A stretch of DNA of 64,000 nt from Emergencia timonensis (GTDB lineage Bacteria; Bacillota; Clostridia; Peptostreptococcales; Anaerovoracaceae), in the NCBI RefSeq assembly GCF_900086585.1, contig NZ_FLKM01000008.1, positions 1,995,652-2,059,651 of the forward strand, read 5' to 3'. Numbering within the stretch: position 1 is the first letter of the stretch; the number at the start of each line of letters is the position of its first letter. The notes below the pieces were generated by a model. It was given only the letters and a program-made list of their open reading frames with translations. It ran no database searches and was not told where the DNA came from. The translations under genes and the position numbers were made by a program. Shown piece after piece: positions 8,653 through 18,430 of the stretch.

Positions 8653-10131
8653 ATGGAAAATCTTTTAAAGATTGAAAACTTAAAATTAGCGTTTCACGGT
8701 CCCTTCGGCAGAGTGCCTGCAGTCCGGGGCGTGGACTTTTCGGTGGATGCGGGAGAGACGGTGGCCCTGGTGGGAGAATCCGGCTGCGGCAAGACCGCCC
8801 TCTGCCGCTCGATTTTGATGCTTCACAGCCAGCACGCCGATATCGAAGAGGGGAGAATCTTACTGGCAGGAAAGGACGTGACTGGACTCACGGAGAAAGA
8901 GCTGGAGTCTGTGCGTGGAAAAGATGCCGCCATGGTCTTTCAGGACCCCATGTCCTCTCTCAATCCCACATTCTCTATCGGCAGCCAGATCACATCACCC
9001 ATGCGGATTCACGAAAAAATCGGGCGCAGGGAAGCGAGAGAAAAGGCTTTGCGGCTTTTGGAACTGGTGGGTATCGACAACCCTGAGGCGCGTTTTTCTC
9101 AGTACCCGCACCACTTTTCCGGCGGCATGCGGCAGAGGGTCGCCATCGCCATCGCCCTTGCCTGTAACCCCGCCTTGATCATCGCCGACGAGCCGACGAC
9201 GTCTCTCGATACGGCGACACAGGACCGCATCATGGAGCTCCTGGCAAAGCTCTGCAGGGGAGAGGACAAGGGACTGCTCTTCGTGACCCACGATCTGGGA
9301 CTGGCAGAGACAATCGCTGACCGCATCGCCGTGATGAAGGACGGACTGATCGTGGAAAGCGGGAAGACGGAAGAGATCTTTCAGAACCCGCAGCATCCGT
9401 ACACGCAGAAGCTGCTGGGCTTCGCCAAATATGGCAAGAGAAGCAGCCACTACCACGGGAAGGTCAGGGAAGCGTCAGAACCGCCGCAGGGAGCAGAGCC
9501 TCTGGTGCGGATCGAGGGGCTGACAAAGCACTTTCAACTGGGGCGGAAGACGGTCCGCACGGTGCTGAAGGACTTTGATCTGACGGTATACCGAGGGGAA
9601 ATCGTAGGCATTGTCGGGAATTCCGGCTGCGGCAAGTCCACCTTGGCGCGGTGCATCATGGGGATTCACGAGCCGTCCGGCGGAACCATCACCCTGGCGG
9701 ACGGATGCCGCAAACAGATGATTTTTCAGGATTCGGCGTCTGCTTTCAACCCCAGGATGACAATGGAGCAGATTATCTCGGAGCCGCTGGTCATCAAGAA
9801 CCGTCATATGGACCGGAAGGCGCTGCAGGAAAAAGTGTTGGAACTGATGGATCAGGTTGGACTTGAGCGGGAGCTTGCAGGCCGCCATCCTTACGACGTG
9901 TCCGGCGGCCAGAGGCAGAGGGCGGCCATCGCCAGGGCGCTGATTACGGATCCCGACTTCATCATCGCTGACGAGCCGATCTCTTCTCTCGATGTTTCCA
10001 TCCAGTCGCAGATCATCCATCTGCTGAAGAGGCTGTGCGACGAGCGTCATCTGACCATGCTGCTCATCGCCCACGACCGGCCCATGGTGGAACACGTCAG
10101 CGACCGGGTGATCACCATGACGACCCTGTAA
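8653..10131 (+). CDS. Fused double ATPase of the nickel/peptide importer (NikD-NikE type)
   Basis: A 492-residue protein with two complete ABC ATPase halves. First half: Walker A GESGCGKT (~res 42), signature FSGGMRQR (~156), Walker B LIIADEP. Second half: Walker A GNSGCGKS (~321), signature VSGGQRQR (~417), Walker B FIIADEP. Importers of this family usually encode the two ATPases separately; here a linker near residues 265-285 joins them. The gene is the last of the lar-importer operon. Confidence 0.88.
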   Translation: MENLLKIENLKLAFHGPFGRVPAVRGVDFSVDAGETVALVGESGCGKTALCRSILMLHSQHADIEEGRILLAGKDVTGLTEKELESVRGKDAAMVFQDPMSSLNPTFSIGSQITSPMRIHEKIGRREAREKALRLLELVGIDNPEARFSQYPHHFSGGMRQRVAIAIALACNPALIIADEPTTSLDTATQDRIMELLAKLCRGEDKGLLFVTHDLGLAETIADRIAVMKDGLIVESGKTEEIFQNPQHPYTQKLLGFAKYGKRSSHYHGKVREASEPPQGAEPLVRIEGLTKHFQLGRKTVRTVLKDFDLTVYRGEIVGIVGNSGCGKSTLARCIMGIHEPSGGTITLADGCRKQMIFQDSASAFNPRMTMEQIISEPLVIKNRHMDRKALQEKVLELMDQVGLERELAGRHPYDVSGGQRQRAAIARALITDPDFIIADEPISSLDVSIQSQIIHLLKRLCDERHLTMLLIAHDRPMVEHVSDRVITMTTL

Positions 10132-10525
10132 GCTGACGCACGAAAGATAGAGACCTTTATTATCCTCTATTGAATCAAAAACGGGGTTGTTGCACTAAGA
10201 CCGAGTAATCCATGGATCAGATCAAACGGCGCAAATGTCTATTTTAGATGCATTATGCGCCGTTTTTCTGTTGACAGAAATGACTTGCAGTAAAAATTAT
10301 TACAATATAATACAGAATTGGAAATTAATTAATGGTAAATTTAAGAAATTAAAATTATAAAAGGAAAAAGAGTGCCTGAAAGATCTTGTTTCCTATGAAA
10401 CGCAGCGAATCTGCCTGCTAAATCTGCTCCCAAACGGCGTAACGTATTCAGAAAACAATGCTTTACGCCGTTTCTTCGTTAATGCGACAGCCCTGTTTTT
10501 ATGGAATGACGGGTAAAACTCTTTA
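10132..10525. other. Intergenic stretch between importer ATPase and MATE gene
   Basis: 394 bp without a gene. It holds two hairpins with similar arms (10224-10265 and 10434-10477) and, between them, an A/T-rich promoter-like stretch near 10271-10325. A small RNA from about 10325 to 10478 is possible but unproven. Confidence 0.4.
10224..10268 (+). terminator. Terminator of the lar/importer operon
   Basis: AAACGGCGCA (10224-10233) pairs with TGCGCCGTTT (10256-10265), followed by a short T run. It closes the operon that starts at larE. Confidence 0.75.
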
Positions 10526-11716
10526 CTAGACCGTTTCGTACATCGGCTTGATTTCTTTCTTGTAAATATAGCGTAGAAATAACGCGCATAAGAAAGCGGC
10601 GAATAACTCCGCCAGAGGGAAGGCCCACCAGATCAGGTTCAGTTTTCCGCTGAGGGACAGCAGGTAGGCTGCCGGCAGCAGGATGAGCAGCTGTCTCAGC
10701 AAGGAGACGAAGAGGCTCAGAAGACCGTGGGACAGCGCCTGGAACAGAGAGGAGCTGATGATGCTGAATCCCGCCAGGAGGAAACAGATGCTGATGATGC
10801 GCAAAGCCGGTACGCCGATTTCGAGCATGTTGTCAGAAGCGTTGAAGATCATCAGAAGCTGCTCCGTGATAGTCTGAAATAGGACGAATCCGATCACCAT
10901 GATGAGGACGGCTGCAGCGATGGAAAGCTTGATGGTCTTTGTCAGCCTCTCTGGTTTTCTGGCGCCGTAATTATAGGCGATGATGGGCACCATGCCGTTA
11001 TTAAGTCCGAAGATGGGCATGAAGACGAAGCTCTGCAGCTTGAAATATACCCCGAAGACGGCTGTCGCCGTGGTTGTAAAGGAAATCAAAATCTTGTTGA
11101 TGCCGAAGGTCATGACGGAGCCGATGGCAGCCATCATGATGGAAGGAACGCCTACAGAATAGATGCGGGCGATGATCAGCTTGCTTGGACGGAATCCCTT
11201 GAATTTCAGTTCGATCTCGTGATTTTTCTTCATGTTCAGCACGACAGCCAGGATGGATGCGATAATCTGTCCGGCAATGGTAGCAACGGCGGCGCCGGCT
11301 ACGCCCATCTTTGGCATTCCCAAAAGCCCGAAGATCAGGATGGGGTCCAGGACGATGTTGATGATGGCGCCCAGCCCCTGGGTCAGCATGGTGTAGAAGG
11401 TTCTGCCCGTAGCCTGCAGCAGCTTTTCAAAGGTCACCTGCAAAAACAGCCCGATGGAGCCGATGGTACAGATCTGAAGATAGGCAGTGCCGTAATCGAT
11501 GATTTCCGTAACGTCTGTCTGCAGGCGGAAAAAGACGCGGGAGAAAATGCCGCCGATGAGGGCAAAGGCGATGAAGCTGCATAGGGCGAGGAAAACCGCA
11601 TTGTCGGCGGTGTTGTTTGCCCGGCGGAAGTTCTTTTCGCCCAGGCTTCTGGAAAGCAGGGCGTTGATGCCGACGCCGGTTCCTGTCGCCACTGCGATCA
11701 TCAGATGTAGGACGGA
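10526..11716 (-). pseudogene. MATE efflux transporter, C-terminal part, cut off by the mobile element
   Basis: This minus-strand segment encodes the last ~396 residues of a MATE (drug/sodium antiporter) protein, starting at LMIAVATGTGVGINALLSR and running to the final helix. The missing first ~67 residues lie at 22706-22906 on the same strand, beyond the inserted element. Joining the two parts in frame gives 463 residues, the normal MATE length. An apparent start at 11728 lies within the element end and has no proper N-terminal helix, so this part is probably not functional alone. Confidence 0.9.
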
Positions 11717-11761
11717 TTTTGCGGACATTCAAAATAAAAAAGAATGTGGAGGTAACAGACA

Positions 11762-12136
11762 ATGGCAAAATCATTATTTGAGGAACTGGGCGGCAAATAC
11801 GAAAGGCAAGGGGATTATTTGATACCGTGCTTAACTGTACCCGCCGAAGAAGAACAGGCAATAGGCATCTGGGGGCAACGGCATTTAGATTATCTAAAAC
11901 AGTACCGTAAAGTTACATACACCAATCTTCTTACAAGCGGCAGGCTAAACGCCTACCTTGCCGACATCAACAGACAGGCACAGGAACGCTTTGAAAGGCT
12001 CATAGAGGGTATGAAACAGGCACAGGGCATAACGGAACAGCTAAAGGCAGAAAACGCCTTAGAATGGACAGGATGCCTCAATAACATAAGGGCTTGTGCG
12101 AGGGAGATTGTGGAAAAGGAAATTATTTTTGCATAA
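11762..12136 (+). CDS. TnpV-family transposon protein
   Basis: A 124-residue protein that resembles TnpV proteins found near one end of Tn4451-type elements (YLIPCLTVPAEEE, HLDYLKQYRKVTYTNLLTSG). Its role is not established. It starts with ATG after GGAGG and sits ~50 bp inside the left end of the element. Confidence 0.75.
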   Translation: MAKSLFEELGGKYERQGDYLIPCLTVPAEEEQAIGIWGQRHLDYLKQYRKVTYTNLLTSGRLNAYLADINRQAQERFERLIEGMKQAQGITEQLKAENALEWTGCLNNIRACAREIVEKEIIFA

Positions 12137-12147
12137 ACAGATGATTA

Positions 12148-12175
12148 GTGGCAGGGGGAAATCCTGCCGCTTTTT
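12148..12175 (+). terminator. Terminator after the TnpV-like gene
   Basis: GTGGCAGG (12148-12155) pairs with CCTGCCGC (12163-12170), followed by five T. Confidence 0.7.
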
Positions 12176-12193
12176 CTGCTTTAGTTTGTCAGC

Positions 12194-12222
12194 TTGACAA
12201 ATAAAGGGTTAAGGAATATAAT
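12194..12222 (+). promoter_or_regulatory. Promoter of tet(O)
   Basis: TTGACA (12194-12199), a 17-bp spacer and TATAAT (12217-12222): a consensus vegetative promoter, as seen upstream of tet(M)/tet(O) genes. Confidence 0.8.
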
Positions 12223-12254
12223 TAGATTCAGTATTATACAAGGAGTTAATAAAT

Positions 12255-12278
12255 ATGCGGCAAGGTATTCTTAAATAA
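12255..12278 (+). CDS. Leader peptide of the tet(O) attenuator
   Basis: ATG at 12255 after AAGGAG opens a 7-codon frame, MRQGILK. Its codons form one arm of the leader hairpin, so ribosome behaviour here can set whether transcription passes the terminator at 12431. Confidence 0.6.
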   Translation: MRQGILK

Positions 12279-12466
12279 ACTGTCAATTTGATAGTGGGAA
12301 CAAAAAGTAGCAGTCCCGTTTCACTTTTAATATGGGGCTTAGTTTTTTGTACCCAGTTTAAGAATACTTTTATCATGTAATTTTATATGCCCGAAAACAT
12401 ATAAGTGTTTTGGGGCTATTGGAGTTATTTACCCAGTGATAGGAGTATTTATCACTGGGTATTTTT
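12265..12466 (+). promoter_or_regulatory. tet(O) transcriptional attenuator
   Basis: TATTCTTAAA (~12266-12275) can pair with TTTAAGAATA (~12357-12367). A strong terminator hairpin follows: ACCCAGTGAT (12431-12440) with ATCACTGGGT (12451-12460) and a T-rich tail. The layout closely follows the known tet(M) leader of Tn916, where tetracycline-slowed ribosomes favour read-through. Confidence 0.75.
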
Positions 12467-12502
12467 ATGCCCTTTTTTGGGTGTTGATAGGAGGAAAATC
12501 AC

Positions 12503-14422
12503 ATGAAAATAATTAACTTAGGCATTCTGGCTCACGTTGACGCAGGAAAGACAACATTAACGGAAAGTTTATTGTATACCAGTGGTGCAATTGCAGAACT
12601 AGGGAGCGTAGATGAAGGCACAACAAGGACAGATACAATGAATTTGGAGCGTCAAAGGGGAATCACTATCCAGACAGCAGTGACATCTTTTCAGTGGGAG
12701 GATGTAAAAGTCAACATTATAGATACGCCAGGCCATATGGATTTTTTGGCGGAAGTATACCGTTCTTTATCCGTATTAGACGGAGCAGTATTATTAGTTT
12801 CTGCAAAGGATGGCATACAGGCACAGACCCGTATACTGTTTCATGCACTACAGATAATGAAGATTCCGACAATTTTTTTCATCAATAAAATTGACCAAGA
12901 GGGGATTGATTTGCCAATGGTATATCGGGAAATGAAAGCAAAGCTTTCTTCGGAAATTATAGTGAAGCAAAAGGTTGGGCAGCATCCCCATATAAATGTA
13001 ACGGACAATGACGATATGGAACAGTGGGATGCGGTAATTATGGGAAACGATGAACTATTAGAGAAATATATGTCAGGGAAACCGTTTAAAATGTCAGAAC
13101 TGGAACAGGAAGAAAACAGGAGATTCCAAAACGGAACGTTATTTCCCGTTTATCACGGAAGCGCTAAAAACAATCTGGGGATTCGGCAGCTTATAGAAGT
13201 AATTGCCAGTAAATTTTATTCATCAACGCCTGAAGGTCAATCTGAACTATGCGGGCAGGTTTTTAAGATTGAATATTCAGAGAAAAGGCGGCGTTTTGTT
13301 TATGTGCGTATATATAGCGGAACATTGCATTTGAGGGATGTTATTAGAATATCTGAAAAAGAGAAAATAAAAATCACAGAGATGTGTGTTCCGACAAACG
13401 GTGAATTATATTCATCCGATACAGCCTGCTCTGGTGATATTGTAATTTTACCAAATGATGTTTTGCAGCTAAACAGTATTTTGGGGAACGAAATACTGTT
13501 GCCGCAGAGAAAATTTATTGAAAATCCTCTCCCTATGCTCCAAACAACGATTGCAGTAAAGAAATCTGAACAGCGGGAAATATTGCTTGGGGCACTTACA
13601 GAAATTTCAGATGGCGACCCTCTTTTAAAATATTATGTGGATACTACAACGCATGAGATTATACTTTCTTTTTTGGGGAATGTGCAGATGGAAGTCATTT
13701 GTGCCATCCTTGAGGAAAAATATCATGTGGAGGCAGAAATAAAAGAGCCTACTGTTATATATATGGAAAGACCGCTTAGAAAAGCAGAATATACCATCCA
13801 CATAGAAGTCCCGCCAAATCCTTTCTGGGCTTCTGTCGGGTTGTCCATAGAGCCGCTCCCTATTGGAAGCGGAGTGCAGTATGAAAGCAGAGTTTCACTT
13901 GGATATTTAAATCAATCGTTCCAAAATGCGGTTATGGAGGGGGTTCTTTATGGCTGCGAGCAGGGGCTGTATGGATGGAAAGTGACAGACTGTAAAATCT
14001 GTTTTGAATATGGATTGTATTATAGTCCTGTAAGTACCCCCGCAGACTTTCGGCTGCTTTCCCCTATCGTATTGGAGCAGGCTTTAAAAAAAGCAGGGAC
14101 AGAACTATTAGAGCCATATCTCCACTTTGAAATTTATGCACCGCAGGAATATCTCTCACGGGCGTATCATGATGCTCCAAGGTATTGTGCAGATATTGTA
14201 AGTACTCAGATAAAGAATGACGAGGTCATTCTGAAAGGAGAAATCCCTGCTAGATGTATTCAAGAATACAGGAACGATTTAACTTATTTCACAAATGGGC
14301 AGGGAGTCTGCTTGACAGAGTTAAAAGGATACCAGCCAGCTATTGGTAAATTTATTTGCCAACCCCGCCGCCCGAATAGCCGTATAGATAAGGTTCGGCA
14401 TATGTTCCACAAGTTAGCTTAA
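12503..14422 (+). CDS. tet(O): Tetracycline resistance ribosomal protection protein Tet(O)
   Basis: A 639-residue EF-G-like GTPase that removes tetracycline from the ribosome. G-domain motifs are present: AHVDAGKTT (residues ~10-18), DTPGH and NKID. Length and sequence match Tet(O) as I recall it ([17 protein letters not shown]..., [20 protein letters not shown]), not Tet(M), which differs at many of these positions. A mosaic tet(O)-type allele cannot be excluded without alignment. It starts with ATG after GGAGG. Its A/T-rich codon use differs from both element backbone and host genes, a sign of separate origin. Confidence 0.93.
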   Translation: MKIINLGILAHVDAGKTTLTESLLYTSGAIAELGSVDEGTTRTDTMNLERQRGITIQTAVTSFQWEDVKVNIIDTPGHMDFLAEVYRSLSVLDGAVLLVSAKDGIQAQTRILFHALQIMKIPTIFFINKIDQEGIDLPMVYREMKAKLSSEIIVKQKVGQHPHINVTDNDDMEQWDAVIMGNDELLEKYMSGKPFKMSELEQEENRRFQNGTLFPVYHGSAKNNLGIRQLIEVIASKFYSSTPEGQSELCGQVFKIEYSEKRRRFVYVRIYSGTLHLRDVIRISEKEKIKITEMCVPTNGELYSSDTACSGDIVILPNDVLQLNSILGNEILLPQRKFIENPLPMLQTTIAVKKSEQREILLGALTEISDGDPLLKYYVDTTTHEIILSFLGNVQMEVICAILEEKYHVEAEIKEPTVIYMERPLRKAEYTIHIEVPPNPFWASVGLSIEPLPIGSGVQYESRVSLGYLNQSFQNAVMEGVLYGCEQGLYGWKVTDCKICFEYGLYYSPVSTPADFRLLSPIVLEQALKKAGTELLEPYLHFEIYAPQEYLSRAYHDAPRYCADIVSTQIKNDEVILKGEIPARCIQEYRNDLTYFTNGQGVCLTELKGYQPAIGKFICQPRRPNSRIDKVRHMFHKLA

Positions 14423-14473
14423 CAGCTTGCAAAAGTCATATAAAATGAGATTTGAAAGGATTAGAGACTAATT

Positions 14474-14647
14474 ATGATGAAATGCGAATGGATATTGTGT
14501 CCTGTTTGTGGGAGCAAAACCCGTAATAAAATTAGGAAGGACACTGTTTTGGAGAATTATCCCCTTTATTGTCCAAAATGCAGACAAGAAAGATTGATTA
14601 AAGTTGACAACTTGAAGATAACTGTCATCAAAGAGCCAGACGCTTAA
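14474..14647 (+). CDS. Cysteine-rich KTR-type small protein
   Basis: A 57-residue protein with two CxxC pairs (CPVCGSKTR and CPKCRQ), a zinc-ribbon layout. Such Cys-rich KTR proteins often accompany tetracycline resistance genes on mobile elements; their job is unknown. ATG at 14474 (or 14477) follows AAAGGA. Confidence 0.7.
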   Translation: MMKCEWILCPVCGSKTRNKIRKDTVLENYPLYCPKCRQERLIKVDNLKITVIKEPDA

Positions 14648-14652
14648 GACGC

Positions 14653-14700
14653 AGAGCCGATGAAATTGTGGAACAATTCACGAATCATCGGCTCTTTTTG
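14653..14700 (+). terminator. Terminator after the Cys-rich protein
   Basis: AGAGCCGATGA (14653-14663) pairs with TCATCGGCTCT (14685-14695), followed by T5. Confidence 0.85.
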
Positions 14701-15134
14701 TTTCGTATTTGAAAGAACAAACTCACCAAATAAAAAAAACGATATTCGGGTGGGTTATTTTGTTATACCCTAAATTACCCTCTGAATTTGTTTTTAAATT
14801 TGGAGGGATTTTTTTATGTCCTTTTTTCGGGCAGTTATCTATCTGCTCATACGAAGCAAAATTTATCAATACATAGCATATCAGAGAACGGCAGGAAACC
14901 AGTTAAAAAAATTTCTGCCAGTGCAACGGTACTTCTCACCTTGAAAGTAGAAGTACAATCTCCATACAATAGAATTACTATTTCCTATAACCGTAAAGGT
15001 CACAGAGCCTTTGCGGTTTTTCTTTTGTCGATTTTTGTTGGAAAGTGCCGTAGGGCTGTTTCTGATATGCGGTGTCGTTCTCCGCCTCTCCATCTGGATT
15101 TTTTACATTTCAAAAATTCAGATGGGAGGTATTT
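14701..15134. other. Non-coding stretch in the element
   Basis: 434 bp with no convincing gene. An open frame over 14788-15141 has no ribosome site and low-complexity, basic sequence, so I leave it out. The region ends at GGGAGGT, the ribosome site of the sigma-like gene. Confidence 0.5.
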
Positions 15135-15647
15135 ATGGTGAAATATGCACCAAGAAAGGTATATATCAGAGAAAGTGGCGGCTATGTGGAATTATCCTAC
15201 ACGGAGTTCTGCCGTTGCAGGGAATCCGACCAGACCTATATGGACAAGCTGTTTATCCCCATTCAAGGCTGTCTGCTTGAAGTCGTGAGGGAGCAATACA
15301 CAGACTTCTACCGTGACAAGGAACGGTGGCGTTATCTGCAAAAATTAGATACAAAGAATAGACTGCTATCTCTCGACGGATTTACGGACAGCGAGGGGAA
15401 TCCTCTGGACTTTATCACTGATGAAGCGGTGGACATTGCAGAAACCGTTGTCAATGCGGTCATGGTGGACAGGCTGAAAGCCGCCCTGCCTTTGCTGTCG
15501 GATAGTGAACAGGAGCTGATACAGGCAATCTTTTTTGACGGACTTTCCGAGCGTGAAGTCGGGGCGAGGTTGGGCATAACCCAGAGCGTTGTAAACAAAC
15601 GCAAAGCCAGAATCCTAATAAAACTAAGAAAGATAATAGAAAATTAA
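15135..15647 (+). CDS. Sigma-70-like regulator of the mobile element
   Basis: 170 residues. The C-terminal ~60 residues form a region-4-like helix-turn-helix (LPLLSDSEQELIQAIFFDGLSEREVGARLGI is read across residues ~115-145), followed by a basic recognition part (SVVNKRKARILIKLRKI). The N-terminal part is specific to such element proteins. It probably controls the element's own mobility genes. ATG at 15135 is set by GGGAGGT. Confidence 0.7.
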   Translation: MVKYAPRKVYIRESGGYVELSYTEFCRCRESDQTYMDKLFIPIQGCLLEVVREQYTDFYRDKERWRYLQKLDTKNRLLSLDGFTDSEGNPLDFITDEAVDIAETVVNAVMVDRLKAALPLLSDSEQELIQAIFFDGLSEREVGARLGITQSVVNKRKARILIKLRKIIEN

Positions 15648-15661
15648 AATTTAAGGCGTTC

Positions 15662-15703
15662 AGCCCCCTTGTTTTTTCCTTTGGGAAGATGAGGGGGCTT
15701 TTC
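15662..15703 (+). terminator. Terminator after the 15135 gene
   Basis: AGCCCCCT (15662-15669) pairs with AGGGGGCT (15692-15699) and a short T run follows. Confidence 0.7.
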
Positions 15704-15741
15704 TCTGCCCTCTCAATCAATTCTGATTGGAGGAAGTAAGA

Positions 15742-16167
15742 ATGGCATACAACCACGGACGGGAGGACAGGAAATGGCGTATCTGGAAAGAAGCGGAGGA
15801 AAAGCTGCTGCGTGAGTGCGGCGTTGATGAAGCGACCATTGAGCAGATACGCATGGCGGACAGGGCAGACTTCAATTCCAACAGGCGGTTTTACCGATGG
15901 ACGAATGACGTTGCGGAATATCTTGAGGACATGGCAGGCAGGGAGCGGCAGGCGGAAGTGGGTACGGTTGCGGAGTTACTGGAAGAGATTGAGAGCGAAA
16001 ATCTCTATCAAGTATTAGTCACGGTGGACGGGCGTACCTTGAAAATCGTCCTGCTGAAAATGCAGGGGTATTCCACAAAGGAGATTGCCCCGCTTGTGCA
16101 TTTGACGACTGGTGCCATCTATGCGAGGTTAGACCATCTGCGGAAGAAGCTGCGGAAAATTTTATAG
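15742..16167 (+). CDS. Sigma-like helix-turn-helix protein of the mobile element
   Basis: 141 residues, rich in charge. The last ~50 residues carry a sigma-region-4-like helix-turn-helix (MQGYSTKEIAPLVHLTTGAI). It starts with ATG after GGAGGAAG. With 15135 and the broken 16251 gene it forms a run of three small regulators. Confidence 0.65.
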   Translation: MAYNHGREDRKWRIWKEAEEKLLRECGVDEATIEQIRMADRADFNSNRRFYRWTNDVAEYLEDMAGRERQAEVGTVAELLEEIESENLYQVLVTVDGRTLKIVLLKMQGYSTKEIAPLVHLTTGAIYARLDHLRKKLRKIL

Positions 16168-16250
16168 CTTCTAAAACAGCCTGCCATCCTGCGGGCTACT
16201 GGGTGAGGGATGGAAATCCCCTCACTCATTTTTTGCAGGAGGACAACAGG

Positions 16251-16735
16251 ATGGCATACAGGGTTAAGGCATACACGCTTCGGGAGGAATCCACGGAAAG
16301 CGGCACAAGGTATTTTATCAGCTTTAAGGACGGGCAGGGCAAATCCCACGAGTTGGAAGTGTCGGAACAGTTCTTTATGGAGTTTCGGCAGATGGAGCGC
16401 AGGAACAGGAATCTTTTCTAATGGGACGAGCGGCACAGGGAGTTTAACGAGGTATGGGACGAAACCCTTTACAGACGGGCGTTGCGTGTGCCTAAGAGCC
16501 TTGATGAACGCATGGTTGAGGAAGAACGGAATGAAACGCTCTATAAGGCGGTTGGGAGCCTTCCAGAGATACAAAGGCGGCGTTTCCTGCTCTACTACGA
16601 GTATGAGTTCAATTTTTACCAAATCGCCGCTATGGAGCATTGCACCGCTTCGGCAATACAGAAATCTGTTGCGATTGCAAAGGAGAAAGTAAAGGCGGAA
16701 ATTGAAGAAATATCTCCAACCGTGACCGACACCGC
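16251..16735 (+). pseudogene. Third sigma-like protein of the element, interrupted by an in-frame stop
   Basis: The frame opens at ATG 16251 (RBS GCAGGAGGA), runs 56 codons to ...RRNRNLF, meets TAA at 16419-16421, and continues in the same frame with WDERHREFNEVWDETLYRRA and a region-4 helix-turn-helix (LPEIQRRRFLLYYEYEFNFY). Related proteins read straight through this WDE..HREFN segment, so a CAA-to-TAA change is likely. The natural end is unclear; the frame runs on past 16735 without family resemblance. A short active N-terminal protein cannot be excluded. Confidence 0.6.
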
Positions 16736-16836
16736 CCGAAAAAGAAATCTGTTTTTTATTTGTGTGGGATTGGCGGCATTACATACTCTCACTTTTTTCC
16801 GTGGGAGTAAATCTATTTTTAAGGAGGTCAACGCCT

Positions 16837-16923
16837 ATGTGCAACGAAAACAAAGACACCGCCCGAAAGGAGGAAAGCCATGCAGAAGTTACAGACAGTC
16901 AACGCCGAAACGCTCCTTTATGA
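16837..16923 (+). CDS. Small leader ORF overlapping the RepA-like gene
   Basis: A 28-codon frame (starting MCNENKDTARKEESH) with a strong ribosome site, AAGGAGG at 16821-16827. It ends inside the next gene, whose own ribosome site lies within this ORF. It may couple translation to the 16880 gene. Confidence 0.4.
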   Translation: MCNENKDTARKEESHAEVTDSQRRNAPL

Positions 16924-17905
16924 ACCGCTTGAGAAACCATCCTTTGTGGTGGACAGCCTTATCCCGACAGGCTTATCGCTGTTCTGCGGCTCACAGAAGA
17001 TAGGCAAAAGCTGGCTCATGCTGAAGCTATGCTTATGCGTGTCGCAGGGAATCCCTTTATGGGATATGCCGACAATGGAGGGCGATGTGCTTTACCTCTG
17101 CCTTGAGGACACGTTCTGCCGCATACAGGACAGGTTATTTCGTTTGACGGACGAAGCAAGCGGGCGGCTCCACTTTGCCGTGGCAAGCTGCAAGCTGTCA
17201 GACGGTCTTATCGTGCAGCTTGAAGATTATCTGAAAGATTACCCAGACAGCAGGCTCATTGTCATTGATACCTTGCAGAAAGTCCGTACAGCTTCAAAAG
17301 ACAATGCCTATGCAAGCGACTATGGGGACATCTCCCTCATCAAAGACTTTGCCGACAGGCACTCTCTGGCGGTCATTGTCGTACACCACATCCGAAAGCA
17401 GAATGACAGCGACGTGTTCAACAAGGTGTCTGGGACGACAGGATTAACGGGGAGTGCGGACGCTACCTTTGTTCTGGAAAAGGAGAAACGTGCGTCTGAC
17501 ACCGCCAAGCTGTATGTGACGGGCAGGGACACGCCTTATCAGGAATACACGCTGCGTTTCCGTGATTGCCGTTGGGAGCTTGTGGAGCGGAAAACGCAGG
17601 AGCAGCTTGCGAAAGAAACGATACCAGATGTCCTTTTTCGGTTGGTGGATTTTATGAGGGATAAGGAAGAATGGATAGGCACGGCAACGGAACTGTTAGC
17701 CGCTATGGGGGAAACGGAAACCATACCCACGGTGATTACGAAATGGCTGAATGAATACCGCACCACATTTTTAAGCGAGAACCGTATCTGCTACCAGTAC
17801 AGCCGCAGGAAAGACGGCAGGCGGATTGCCCTTGCAAGGAGGGCGGGTGACAGCGGTGATGGTGGTGACAGCGATATTAGGATACCCCCCTGTTACTGTC
17901 ATTGA
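16880..17905 (+). CDS. RepA-like AAA ATPase (RecA-fold) of the element
   Basis: 341 residues. The Walker A motif GSQKIGKSW (residues ~37-45) is of the RepA/DnaB-like GxxKxGKS type, followed by LYLCLEDT and Walker B-like LIVIDTLQKVR. A conserved IVVHHIRK segment follows. Plasmid RepA helicases of this fold unwind DNA at replication origins, so it may drive replication of the excised circle, fitting the repeats just downstream. The C-terminus (GDSGDGGDSDIRIPPCYCH) is encoded by the first of those repeats. Confidence 0.7.
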   Translation: MQKLQTVNAETLLYEPLEKPSFVVDSLIPTGLSLFCGSQKIGKSWLMLKLCLCVSQGIPLWDMPTMEGDVLYLCLEDTFCRIQDRLFRLTDEASGRLHFAVASCKLSDGLIVQLEDYLKDYPDSRLIVIDTLQKVRTASKDNAYASDYGDISLIKDFADRHSLAVIVVHHIRKQNDSDVFNKVSGTTGLTGSADATFVLEKEKRASDTAKLYVTGRDTPYQEYTLRFRDCRWELVERKTQEQLAKETIPDVLFRLVDFMRDKEEWIGTATELLAAMGETETIPTVITKWLNEYRTTFLSENRICYQYSRRKDGRRIALARRAGDSGDGGDSDIRIPPCYCH

Positions 17906-18400
17906 CGCTTAAAGCCATGTAAAGCTGGCGGCTCTGCCCTGCGGGTGACAGCAGTGACGGTGGTGACAGTGATTTTAGGATACCCTGCCGCTGTCATCCC
18001 TACGGGAGAACACCCCGTAAACGCAAAATGCAGGCGTGAGATTTACTCGCCCTTTTCGGTCGTGTAAAACCACCCCTGCGGTCAGAAAAATCATTCCGAT
18101 TTTTCCGACTGCGTTTACAGGGTGTAACACACTACACTTTGCCCTGCAAAGTCGTGTGCCAGACGTTCCCTCTGGACTCCCTTAAGGCAGGGCTTACGCC
18201 CTGCTTATCCTACGCTCCACGCTTCGGATAAAAGAATGGCAGCATGACGGTGACGGCTCTTGCGAGGGGGGTATCCCAAAAACACCGTCATCATCGACAT
18301 GACCGTCATGCAGGGGGTGAGGGTGACAGTTGCGGCAGTCGGCAGGGGGTATCCCAAAACTGCTGTCACCACCGTCACCGCTGTCACCCCAAAGGACGGT
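17847..18400. repeat. Direct and inverted repeats flanking a non-coding origin-like region
   Basis: A ~40-bp motif (GGTGACAGCGGTGAtGGTGG... ending TTAGGATACCC) occurs at about 17846 and 17942 and, inverted (GGGTATCCCAAAACTGCTGT...), at about 18348; a weaker inverted copy lies near 18272. Between them, 17990-18240 is gene-free with several short palindromes. The position between a RepA-like ATPase and the relaxase fits an origin of replication and/or transfer. Confidence 0.55.
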
Positions 18401-18430
18401 CACCCGCCGAAAGAAAGGAGGAATCCGCCT

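Noticed and set aside
5248-10131. Plain oligopeptide importer unrelated to nickel
   Set aside because: Family-5 importers can carry peptides, but the overlap with larC and shared promoter favour nickel or a nickel chelate; peptide import remains possible.
14788-15141. 117-codon frame in the mobile element
   Set aside because: No ribosome site, odd composition, and it runs over the ribosome site of the next true gene.
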